From NCBI RefSeq assembly GCF_900188005.1, contig NZ_FZNR01000001.1, positions 1-64,000 on the forward strand: a DNA stretch of 64,000 nt, given 5' to 3'. This document shows positions 25,752 through 33,098 of the stretch, in pieces. The stretch is from Actinoplanes regularis (GTDB lineage Bacteria; Actinomycetota; Actinomycetes; Mycobacteriales; Micromonosporaceae). Positions within the stretch are counted from its first letter, which is position 1. Each line of letters begins with the position of its first letter. The position numbers and the translations under genes were made by a program. The notes below the pieces were generated by a model, which ran no database searches, had not been told where the DNA came from, and saw only the letters and a program-made list of their open reading frames with translations.

Positions 25752-25848
25752 TATCACACGCCGTGACACCGCGTCATGCGGCCGTTATCACAAGTAATGG
25801 CCGGGCGTGCACGCAACAGACCAGCAATCCGTGTGAAAAACTTCCGTC

Positions 25849-26871
25849 ATGATCGAGCGGTTGCGGGTTGCGCTGGTGGGGTACGGCAGCGGCGGGCGGA
25901 TCTTCCATGCCCCGCTGATCGCCTCGGCGGAGAACATCGACTTCGCCGGCGTGGTCACCACCTCCGAGGAGCGCCGCAAACAGGTCGCCGAGCAGCTCCC
26001 GGACGCCAAGACCTACGACTCCATCGCGGCGGCCGCCGCCGACGGCGTCAAGGCGGTGACCGTCTCCACCCCGGCCGCCACTCACGCCGACCTGGCCCGC
26101 CAGGCCATCGCGCTGGGCCTGGCCGTTGTGGTCGACAAGCCGTTCACGCTGGACGCGCAGACCGCCCGTGACCTGGTCAAGACCGCCGAGGCCGCCGAGG
26201 TCCCGCTGACGGTCTACCAGAACCGCCGCTGGGACTCCGACTACCTGACCATCCAAAAGCTGATCCAGAAGGGTTCGCTCGGCACGATCCGCCGCTTCGA
26301 GTCCCGCATGGAGCGCTGGGCGCCGGACCGCCTCCCCTCCCCGGCCGGCGGCGGCACCCTGCTCGACTTCGGTTCGCACCTGGTCGACCAGGCCCTCAAG
26401 CTGCACGGCCCGGCCCAGCGTGTCTACGCCGAGATGCGCGGCGAATCCGAACTGGACGACGACTTCTTCCTGGCCATGCACCACCTGAGCGGCGTCGAGT
26501 CGCACCTGTGGGGCAGCTGGCGCCAGGCCGGCCCGGGCCCGCGCTTCCGCGTCTCCGGCACCGCCGGCACGTTCATCTCCGTCGAGCTGGACGGCCAGGA
26601 GGAGCTGCTCAAGGCCGGCAAGAACCCGGCCAAGCTGGGCGACCGCTGGGGCGTCGAGCACGAGCACCGCTGGGGCCACCTGTGGCGCGGCGCGACGGGC
26701 GCCCCGGTGGAGAGCTGCCGCGGGCGCTGGGACTCGTTCTACCCGGCGTTCGCCGACGCGATCCTGGGCAACGGCCCGCTCCCGGTCGACCCTTGGGACA
26801 CCGTCCGCGCCATGGAGGTCCTCGACGCGGCCCGCCTCAGCGCCAGCACCGGCCGTTCCGTCACCCTCTGA
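25849..26871 (+). CDS. Gfo/Idh/MocA-family oxidoreductase
   Basis: 340 residues. The N-terminal Rossmann fold has VALVGYGSGGRIFHAPLI (residues 7-24), followed by VSTPAATHADLARQA and the family lysine in VVVDKPFT (EKP-like motif, near residue 104). The C-terminal alpha/beta domain has GGGTLLDFGSHLVDQAL, including the catalytic-region His. It oxidises or reduces a sugar, inositol or related compound with NAD(P). No neighbour identifies the substrate. The 97 bases upstream contain no obvious ribosome site. Confidence 0.9.
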   Translation: MIERLRVALVGYGSGGRIFHAPLIASAENIDFAGVVTTSEERRKQVAEQLPDAKTYDSIAAAAADGVKAVTVSTPAATHADLARQAIALGLAVVVDKPFTLDAQTARDLVKTAEAAEVPLTVYQNRRWDSDYLTIQKLIQKGSLGTIRRFESRMERWAPDRLPSPAGGGTLLDFGSHLVDQALKLHGPAQRVYAEMRGESELDDDFFLAMHHLSGVESHLWGSWRQAGPGPRFRVSGTAGTFISVELDGQEELLKAGKNPAKLGDRWGVEHEHRWGHLWRGATGAPVESCRGRWDSFYPAFADAILGNGPLPVDPWDTVRAMEVLDAARLSASTGRSVTL

Positions 26872-26919
26872 AGGCTCCCCCGGACAACACCCACAGCCCC
26901 TCCGGACACCCCGCACAAC

Positions 26920-26993
26920 CTCGGTCACCACAGCTGCCACCGGCCGCAGTGGTGACCGAGCCCGTCTCACCACCACCGGACCCGGTCCGGTGG
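26920..26993 (+). terminator. Two hairpins downstream of the oxidoreductase
   Basis: A perfect 12-base inverted repeat (CTCGGTCACCAC at 26920-26931; complement at 26949-26960; 17-base loop) is followed by a 9-base repeat (26973-26981 with 26985-26993, 3-base loop). They probably terminate transcription of the oxidoreductase gene. The rest of the 314-base gap (26872-27185) contains only the operator described below and no gene. Confidence 0.6.
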
Positions 26994-27144
26994 GCGCGGT
27001 CGTCTCGGGAGGTGGTCGGATGGTCCCGGACCGCGGACGCCAGCCGACGGCAGGCGGTGCGTTTCAGCAGGTAGGCAGGTTTCTGAGCTAGCCAGCAGGG
27101 CCGACCTTCGAACCAGGCATTTCTGATTCGTGGCGGCGGTCGCA

Positions 27145-27177
27145 CCTACTTGTTCTAGTTGACATAGAACAAGTAGG
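27145..27177 (+). promoter_or_regulatory. Perfect 13-bp palindromic operator of the YtrA-type regulator
   Basis: CCTACTTGTTCTA (27145-27157) and its exact complement (27165-27177) flank 7 bases containing TTGACA. The likely -35 (TTGTTC, 27150-27155) and -10 (TAGGCT, 27174-27179) lie within or across it. The transcript would then start at or near the GTG at 27186 (leaderless). Such sites are typical of autoregulated YtrA-type GntR repressors. Confidence 0.75.
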
Positions 27178-27185
27178 CTAGCGAT

Positions 27186-27542
27186 GTGCTTTGGAGAATC
27201 GACGCGGCCAGCGACGAGCCGCTCTACGCTCAACTCGTCGCTCAGGCACACCTCGCCGCGGCCCGCGGCCAGCTCGCGCCCGGTGACCGGTTGCCGACCG
27301 CGCGTGAGCTGGCGGACTCGCTCGACCTCAACGTCCACACCGTGCTCAAGGCCTACCAGCAGCTGCGCGACGAGGGCCTGATCGAGCTGCGCCGAGGGCG
27401 CGGAGCGGTGGTCACGGCTCGCGCGGCCGCTGACCTGTCGCCGGTCGAGCAGGCCCTCGCGGTCCTGGTCCGAGTGGCGCGCGAGGCGAATCTCTCCACC
27501 GAGACCCTGACCGTCCTCGTCAAGGAGGCGATGAGCCGATGA
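27186..27542 (+). CDS. GntR-family regulator, YtrA subfamily
   Basis: 118 residues. The winged helix (EPLYAQLVAQAHLAAARGQLAPGDRLPTARELADSLDLNVHTVLKAYQQLRDEGLIELRRGRGAVV) fills residues 10-77, and only a short helical tail follows. That is the compact form of the YtrA subfamily, which usually represses a membrane-protein operon. The GTG start is placed just after the palindrome, suggesting a leaderless message. The stop overlaps the DUF1648 gene by ATGA, so the two make one autoregulated unit. Confidence 0.9.
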   Translation: MLWRIDAASDEPLYAQLVAQAHLAAARGQLAPGDRLPTARELADSLDLNVHTVLKAYQQLRDEGLIELRRGRGAVVTARAAADLSPVEQALAVLVRVAREANLSTETLTVLVKEAMSR

Positions 27543-28519
27543 CAGATCGTTCCTGGCGGGCACAGGCCCGCACCCTGGTGCTGTGGTCGTCGCTGACCTC
27601 GTTCGCCCTGTTCGCCGCCGCGGCCGCGATCGCCTGGTCCTGGCGCGACGACCTGCCGGATCCGATCGCCTCGCACTGGGGCACCAAGGCCGGCGCACCG
27701 GACGGCTTCGGCTCACTGAGCAGCCTGATCCTGGGCGACACGGTGCTGGTGGTTCTGCTCTGCGCCCTGTTCAGCGCGATCGCCTGGTTCTGGGGCGTCT
27801 CCGCGATCTCCCGCCGCATGGTCGCGGCGTCGAACGTCTGGGCCGGCGGGTTCAGCGCGAGCCTGCTGTTGTTCATGGTCGGCCCTCAGCGGGGTCTGCC
27901 GGACGCGACACAGGCCACGCTGCCGGGCTGGGCCGTCGCCGCCGCGATCCTGCTGCCGCTGGTGCCCGCGGTCGTCGCCGCGCTGCTGGTGCGACGCGAC
28001 CCGCCGAGCCCGTCGACGGCGCCGGTCGCCGCCGACGCCCCACGCATCGCCCTGGCCGACGGCGAGCGTGCCGTCTGGATCCGGCGTGCGGACGGCGGTC
28101 CCGGCCTGATCGTGGGCGCCATCGTGATGATCGCCATCACCCTGCTGGTCGTCTGGTTGCGCCAGTGGGCCCTGCTGGCCGTCCCGGTCCTGCTGGCGGC
28201 GGTGTTCGTGGCCACGTTCGCCTACACGGTGCGGGTCGACGCGACCGGCCTGACCGTGCGCTCGCTGATCGGCTGGCCCGGCACCCACGTCGCGGCGGAC
28301 GAGGTCGAGCGGGCCTCGGTCACCGAGGTCCACCCGCTGCGCCAGTTCGGCGGCTTCGGCTGGCGGGTGGGCCGCGGCGGCCGGGTCGGTGTCGTGCTGC
28401 GCTCCGGCGACGGGCTGCTCGTCGAGCAGAGCGGTGGCCGTTCGCTGGTCGTCACGGTCGACGACGCCGCAACCGGCGCCGCCCTGCTGAACACTCTGGC
28501 GGACCGAACCCACCGATGA
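27539..28519 (+). CDS. DUF1648-type membrane protein
   Basis: 326 residues. The N-terminal DUF1648-like block has the family's DPIASHWGTKAGAPDGFGS motif after the first helix. About six membrane segments (residues 15-38, 68-90, 100-118, 128-148, 200-245) are followed by a PH-like cytoplasmic domain (DATGLTVRSLIGWPG...). In the Firmicutes, similar genes next to YtrA-type regulators respond to cell-envelope stress. It is coupled to that regulator by ATGA. Its last codons form the first copy of a tandem repeat shared with the facing gene. Confidence 0.82.
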   Translation: MTDRSWRAQARTLVLWSSLTSFALFAAAAAIAWSWRDDLPDPIASHWGTKAGAPDGFGSLSSLILGDTVLVVLLCALFSAIAWFWGVSAISRRMVAASNVWAGGFSASLLLFMVGPQRGLPDATQATLPGWAVAAAILLPLVPAVVAALLVRRDPPSPSTAPVAADAPRIALADGERAVWIRRADGGPGLIVGAIVMIAITLLVVWLRQWALLAVPVLLAAVFVATFAYTVRVDATGLTVRSLIGWPGTHVAADEVERASVTEVHPLRQFGGFGWRVGRGGRVGVVLRSGDGLLVEQSGGRSLVVTVDDAATGAALLNTLADRTHR

Positions 28520-28780
28520 CCGATCCCCAGCCCTGCCCACCGGTCAGGACAGGCAGCGCTGGGCGGGGGTCGCCGAGGACGCGGGCATCAGCCAGGCGGA
28601 CCCAACCCACCAACGACCGATCCCCTGCCCGCCGGTCAAGACGGGCAGCGCTGGAGGGGTCGGCGAGGACGCCGGCATCAGCCAGGCGGACCCAACCCAC
28701 CAACGACCGATCCCCTGCCCGCCGGTCAGGACAGGCAGGGCTGGGCCGGGTCGTCGAGGACGCGGGCGGTGGCGAGCACG
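28501..28780. repeat. Three tandem copies of a 90-97 bp unit at a convergent gene junction
   Basis: Units begin at 28501, 28598 and 28688. The first includes the last codons of the DUF1648 gene and the third includes the stop and last codons of the amidohydrolase. Each contains a hairpin of the type CTGCCCG...CGGGCAG (best in copy two, 28625-28631 with 28642-28648). The array looks like a shared terminator that has been duplicated twice. Confidence 0.85.
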
Positions 28781-29934
28781 TCGGCGAATCCGTCCGGCGA
28801 GAGGTCTACGCCGCCCGGGATCCAGCTGATGGCGGGGCTGTCGGTCTCGGTCATCGACAGCAGGATCTCGTCCGGGGTGAGCCCCGCCGAACGCAGCCCC
28901 CTCAGCTCCCGGACGTTGATGCCCGGCGGCAGGGGGCCGTTGCCGAGGTCCGTGCCGTAGCGGACCTTGCCGCCGTGCCCGACGAACCGCCGCAGGTTGT
29001 CCAGGGCGACCGCCAGGGCCGGGTCCGGGTCGCCCCAGCCGTGGATGTCCAGGGTGCTGATCCAGGTCATCCGGGCGGCGCAGGCGCGCACCAGGTTGTC
29101 CGGGAGCGGCTCCGTCCACGGGGTGTGCGCGAGCAGGTCGGCGCCCGCTTCGAAGGCGGCGGTCACGGTGCCGGGGCCCTCCGCGTGCACCACGACCTCG
29201 AGGGCGGACGCGTGGGCGGCCTGGACCAGCGCGCGCAGCGTCGGCTGCGGGAGCAGGGGGCCGCCGGCGTGCGCGGTCACCTTGATCAGGGTGGCCCCGG
29301 CGGACCAGGCCTCGGCCACCGCGACGCCCGCGTCGGCCGCCGAGGTGATCTCCCGCCAGCTGCCGGCGGCCGCCCAGGCCCGGTCGCTCGGATAACCGCC
29401 GGGTGCGATCAGAAACGGACCGGCATAGCGGATCCGTGGCAGCTTGGCGGTCGGCTGCCCGCTCCGTCCGGCCTGTGCCGCGAGCTCTTGGAGATCGCGG
29501 GGCACGCCGCCGAGGTCCCAGACGCCGGCGATGCCGCCGGCGCGCACCGTCGCGAGGTCGACCAGCGCCGAATGCACGTGCGCGTCGACCAGGCCCGGCA
29601 GCAGGGTGCCCGGGAGGCGGCGGCAGCCCTCGGCCGGGGCCAGGTCCGCCGGAACCGGCTTGGCCAGGCCGTCCACGCCGATCCGGAGGGCGGCGCCCTT
29701 GCGGAGCCGGCCGCCCCACCAGATCGAGTCGGCCACCAGCCAGTGGATGCGCTCGTCCTCGCGCGGGTCCGGAACCTCGGTCACGGTCGGCCGGGGCTCG
29801 CCCGCACGCGGGGCTCTCGCCGTACGGGAGAAGCACGTGTCGCCGCCGCAGCCCGAGCCGCCGCAGGGCGAGGGTGCGGCCGGGGCCGAAGCGCAGTCGG
29901 CGGCCGAGGTCGACTCGGCGGGTGTGGTCGTCAT
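28726..29934 (-). CDS. Amidohydrolase-family metal-dependent hydrolase
   Basis: 402 residues. DAHVHSAL (residues 117-124) is the HxH metal motif of the amidohydrolase barrel. LIKVTAHAGG, VVVHAEGPGT and RYGTDLGNG provide further ligands, including the late Asp. The N-terminal 45 residues are Ala/Pro-rich with a CGGSGCGGDTC cluster that might bind a metal. It overlaps kynU by ATGA, so it most likely acts in the same tryptophan pathway; arylformamidase or a step on a kynurenine product are possible roles (inference). The stop lies in the 90-bp repeat array. Confidence 0.85.
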   Translation of the reverse strand: MTTTPAESTSAADCASAPAAPSPCGGSGCGGDTCFSRTARAPRAGEPRPTVTEVPDPREDERIHWLVADSIWWGGRLRKGAALRIGVDGLAKPVPADLAPAEGCRRLPGTLLPGLVDAHVHSALVDLATVRAGGIAGVWDLGGVPRDLQELAAQAGRSGQPTAKLPRIRYAGPFLIAPGGYPSDRAWAAAGSWREITSAADAGVAVAEAWSAGATLIKVTAHAGGPLLPQPTLRALVQAAHASALEVVVHAEGPGTVTAAFEAGADLLAHTPWTEPLPDNLVRACAARMTWISTLDIHGWGDPDPALAVALDNLRRFVGHGGKVRYGTDLGNGPLPPGINVRELRGLRSAGLTPDEILLSMTETDSPAISWIPGGVDLSPDGFADVLATARVLDDPAQPCLS

Positions 29935-31151
29935 CGATGTTTCCCGGCATGGTCACGAAGGAGCTCGAGGCCCTGATAGACCTCGGCGAAGCTGGTGGAG
30001 AGCGGCGCCGGGCCGATGCGCAGGCCGTCGGGGCGGCGGTAGTCCGGGATCACGCCGCTCTCCCAGAGCGGCTCCAGGAGCTGCTCGAAGCCGGGGCGGC
30101 GCAGCGTGACGTGCCCGCCGCGCCGGGCCGGGTCGCGGGGGCTGGCGACCTCGACGTCGAGGGGGGCCAGCCACTCGTCGGCCAGATCCAGGACGAAGCC
30201 GGTGAGCAGCAGGGACTTGGTCCGGACCGCTTCGATGCCGGCTTCGGCGAGCATGTCCAGGTTGGCGTGCATGGGGACCATCGCCAGGATCGGCGGGGTG
30301 CCGCTGAGCAGCGCCCGGATCCCGGGGGCGGGTTCGTGGCCGTGGCCCATCTCGAACGCCGCCCGGTGCCCCATCCAGCCCTGGATCGGCTGGCGCAGGG
30401 AATCCTGCAGCTCATGGCGCAGGTAGGCGAACGCGGGCGCGCCGGGGCCACCGTTGAGGTACTTGTACGAGCAGCCGACCGCGAGATCCACCCCCCAGTC
30501 GTCGAGCCGCACCGGCACCGACCCGGCCGAGTGGCACAGGTCCCACAGGGTCAGCGCGCCGGCCTCGTGCGCGATCCGGTTGATCTCCGGGACGTCGGCG
30601 AGCCAGCCGGAGCGGTACGCCACGTGGGAGAAGAGCACCAGCGCGGTGTCCTCGTCGACCGCGTCCGCGACCTGCTCGGGATGGATGCCGGTGTCCGGGT
30701 CGGCGGTGATCCAGGTGAGGGTGAGGCCGCGCTCGGCGGCGATGCCCTCCAGGACGTACCGGTCGGTGGGGAAGTTGTCGGTGTCCAGGACCACCTTGCG
30801 CCGGCCCGGCCGGGCGTCGACGGCGGCCCGGGCCAGCTTGTACAGCAGCACCGTGGTGGAGTCGGCGACCACGATCTGACCGGCCGCCGCGCCGAGCGCG
30901 AGCTCGCCGAGCCGGTCGCCGAGGGTGAGCGGCCATTCGAGCCAGCCGTCGGTCCAGCCGCGGATCAGCCGGCCGCCCCACTGATCGCGGACGAAGTCGT
31001 CCATCAACTCGGCGGTCGCCTTCAACGGCCGGCCCAGCGAGTTGCCGTCCAGGTACGAGACGATCGGCGCGGGCAGGAACCGCTCCCGGAACGGCGCCAG
31101 CGGGTCGGCCTCGTCCAGCGCGACCGCGCGGGCCAGCAACTCGTCGGTCAA
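29931..31151 (-). CDS. kynU: Kynureninase
   Basis: 406-residue PLP enzyme that hydrolyses kynurenine to anthranilate and alanine. Conserved blocks are SYLDGNSLGRPL, VVLDTDNFPTDRYVLEG, LWDLCHSAGSVP and the PLP-lysine motif CSYKYLNGGPGAPAF. The C-terminal small domain has RRGGHVTLRR and LRIGPAPLSTSF. The start is TTG at 31151, overlapping the tdo stop by TTGA, with GGAG upstream; no better in-frame start lies near. It sits between tdo and an amidohydrolase gene in a tight operon. Confidence 0.95.
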   Translation of the reverse strand: MTDELLARAVALDEADPLAPFRERFLPAPIVSYLDGNSLGRPLKATAELMDDFVRDQWGGRLIRGWTDGWLEWPLTLGDRLGELALGAAAGQIVVADSTTVLLYKLARAAVDARPGRRKVVLDTDNFPTDRYVLEGIAAERGLTLTWITADPDTGIHPEQVADAVDEDTALVLFSHVAYRSGWLADVPEINRIAHEAGALTLWDLCHSAGSVPVRLDDWGVDLAVGCSYKYLNGGPGAPAFAYLRHELQDSLRQPIQGWMGHRAAFEMGHGHEPAPGIRALLSGTPPILAMVPMHANLDMLAEAGIEAVRTKSLLLTGFVLDLADEWLAPLDVEVASPRDPARRGGHVTLRRPGFEQLLEPLWESGVIPDYRRPDGLRIGPAPLSTSFAEVYQGLELLRDHAGKHR

Positions 31152-31999
31152 CGGGGGACTCCGATCTCGGTGCGTACGGCGTAGAGCTCCGGGAAGAACG
31201 TCAGGTCGAGCGCCGCCCGCAGGAACGAGACCCCGCTGGAGCCCCCGGTCCCCCTCTTGAACCCGATGGTCCGTTCCACCGTCTTGAGGTGCCGGAAGCG
31301 CCAGAGCTGGAAGTTCTCCTCCAGGTCGACCAGTTCCTCGCAGGCCTCGTACGCCTCCCAGTTCTGCTCGGCCTTCTCGTAGATGGTCTGGAAGACGCCC
31401 ACAAGCGCGGCGTTGTACTCGTACGGCTCGGTGACGTCGCGCCGCAGGATCTCCTCGGGCACCGGGTGCCCCTGCCGGGCGAGGTAGTGCAGGAACTCGT
31501 CGTAGACGCTGGGCGTGCCGAGCAGTTCCTCGAGCAGTTCCCGGGCGGCCGGCTGGTCGTCGAAGATCCGCAGCATCGCGCGGTCCTTGTTGCCGAGCAG
31601 GAACTCGACGGCGCGGTACTGGTACGACTGGAAACCGGACGAGGTGCCGAGGAAGCTGCGGAACTGGGCGTACTCGGTCGGGGTGAGGGTGGCCAGCACC
31701 GACCACTGCTCGGTCAGCGTCCGCTGGATGTGCTTGACCCGGGCCAGCCCCTTGAGCGCCGGCTTGAGATCGTCCTTGGCCAGGTGGCGCAGCACCGCGC
31801 GGAGCTCGTGAATGATCAGTTTCAGCCACAGCTCGGACGTCTGATGCTGCAAGATGAAGAGCAGCTCGTCGTGGTGCTCGGGGACACTGACCGGATGCTG
31901 GGCGCCGAGGACCTCGTCCAGGTGCAGGTACTCACCGTACGAGAGATTGACCTTGAAATCTCGGACGATCCCGTCCTCCAGCGGCCTCTTTGCCGACAT
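31148..31999 (-). CDS. kynA: Tryptophan 2,3-dioxygenase
   Basis: 283-residue heme dioxygenase converting L-tryptophan to N-formylkynurenine. The family signature HHDELLFILQHQTSELWLKLIIHEL (residues 42-66) includes the active-site His, and SSGFQSYQYRAVEFLLGNK and the C-terminal GTGGSSGVSFLRAALD (substrate loop) are present. GGGAGG lies 5 bases before the ATG. It begins the kynurenine operon; no typical arylformamidase gene follows. Confidence 0.95.
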   Translation of the reverse strand: MSAKRPLEDGIVRDFKVNLSYGEYLHLDEVLGAQHPVSVPEHHDELLFILQHQTSELWLKLIIHELRAVLRHLAKDDLKPALKGLARVKHIQRTLTEQWSVLATLTPTEYAQFRSFLGTSSGFQSYQYRAVEFLLGNKDRAMLRIFDDQPAARELLEELLGTPSVYDEFLHYLARQGHPVPEEILRRDVTEPYEYNAALVGVFQTIYEKAEQNWEAYEACEELVDLEENFQLWRFRHLKTVERTIGFKRGTGGSSGVSFLRAALDLTFFPELYAVRTEIGVPR

Positions 32000-32029
32000 G
32001 GTGCCTCCCTTTTCTTGGCTTGAAGGAGA

Positions 32030-32419
32030 TCACACCGGCCCGTGGTAGACCCATCGGCCCTCGTGGCGGACGAATCGGCTGCGCTCGTCCAGCACGCCGG
32101 GCCGCCCACCCTCCCGGTAGTGTGCGCGGAATTCGACGAAGCCCTCCGCGTCGAAGAGGCCGCCGCCGCTGCTCTCCAGCACCTCCAAACGTACCCACCG
32201 CAGGTCAGGGTCGCTTTCGACGTCGGCCGGGCGGGTGTCCGGATGCCAGGTGTCCAGCACGTAGCCGAGGTGGTCGAGGGCGAACGCGCTGAACCGCGAT
32301 CGCATCAGGGATTCCGGGTCCGGCGCCGCACTACCCGCGTGCAGCGGGCCACAGCAGCTCTCGTACGACGATCCGCCGCACGGACACGGTTTCGCGCGGT
32401 TCGCTCGCTTTCCAGGCAT
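32030..32419 (-). CDS. YchJ-like/UPF0225 SEC-C motif protein
   Basis: 129 residues. The N-terminal SEC-C zinc motif is CPCGGSSYESCCGPLHAG (residues 12-29), followed by the YchJ block LMRSRFSAFALDHLGYVLDTWHPDTRP and a cystatin-like C-terminus ending FVRHEGRWVYHGPV. The function is not known; the SEC-C motif binds zinc and, in SecA, contacts partner proteins. It lies 30 bases upstream of tdo on the same strand and may be cotranscribed. Confidence 0.9.
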   Translation of the reverse strand: MPGKRANRAKPCPCGGSSYESCCGPLHAGSAAPDPESLMRSRFSAFALDHLGYVLDTWHPDTRPADVESDPDLRWVRLEVLESSGGGLFDAEGFVEFRAHYREGGRPGVLDERSRFVRHEGRWVYHGPV

Positions 32420-32434
32420 GCCGGACAGTCTTCC

Positions 32435-32941
32435 TCAGCCGGCCTGCTGCTCCACCACGATCCCGCTGATCACCTTCTGGCAGCGATCCAGCTCCTCGAT
32501 CAGGCCCTGCATCTCCTCGATCGCCTCGACCGCGTTCTGGGTGTCGGTGCGGATCCCGCCGACCTGGGTGCCGATCTCGTTGGTCGCGGTCGCGGTCTCG
32601 TTCGCCAGGTCCTTGACCTCGCTCGCCACCACGGCGAAGCCCCGCCCCGCCTCGCCGGCCCGGGCCGCCTCGATGGTGGCGTTCAGCGCCAGCAGGTTCG
32701 TCTGCTTGGCGATCGTCGCGATCAACTGGACGACCTTGCCGATCTCGGTGCTGCTCGCCTCGAGCCGCTGGATCACCTGCACCGCGGTCTCCGCCGCGTG
32801 TACCGCCGCCTGGGTGGCGGTGGCCATGTCGTTGCTCACGTTGGCCAACCGGTGGACCGAGTCGCGCTGTCGGTCCTGCGCGGACCGATCCCCCTGACCG
32901 CCCCCGGACGACCAGTTGTCGTTCTGCTCCCAGTCGGTCAT
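32435..32941 (-). CDS. Soluble, sensor-less chemoreceptor signalling fragment
   Basis: 168 residues with no membrane segment and no ligand domain. The centre is a methyl-accepting chemotaxis hairpin tip: [56 protein letters not shown] (about residues 68-124). The two arms are much shorter than in full receptors. The first 25 residues are Gln/Asn/Ser-rich. Such a protein could bind CheA/CheW in the cytoplasm or act as a decoy. No che gene is nearby. The ATG at 32941 is preceded by AAGGGGA about 12 bases upstream. Confidence 0.85.
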   Translation of the reverse strand: MTDWEQNDNWSSGGGQGDRSAQDRQRDSVHRLANVSNDMATATQAAVHAAETAVQVIQRLEASSTEIGKVVQLIATIAKQTNLLALNATIEAARAGEAGRGFAVVASEVKDLANETATATNEIGTQVGGIRTDTQNAVEAIEEMQGLIEELDRCQKVISGIVVEQQAG

Positions 32942-33098
32942 GTCGTGATAATCCCCTTCTACCGGTACGTAGAAACATCCCACCGAACCCACCAGTCGCG
33001 GAGCGTTTTCCTCGATCCCGACCCGGTCGAGCGGCCTCGCGGAAAGGGGCGTGCCCGCGTCCGGACGGCGGACGCGGGCACGCTCCTTCAACAGCGGG

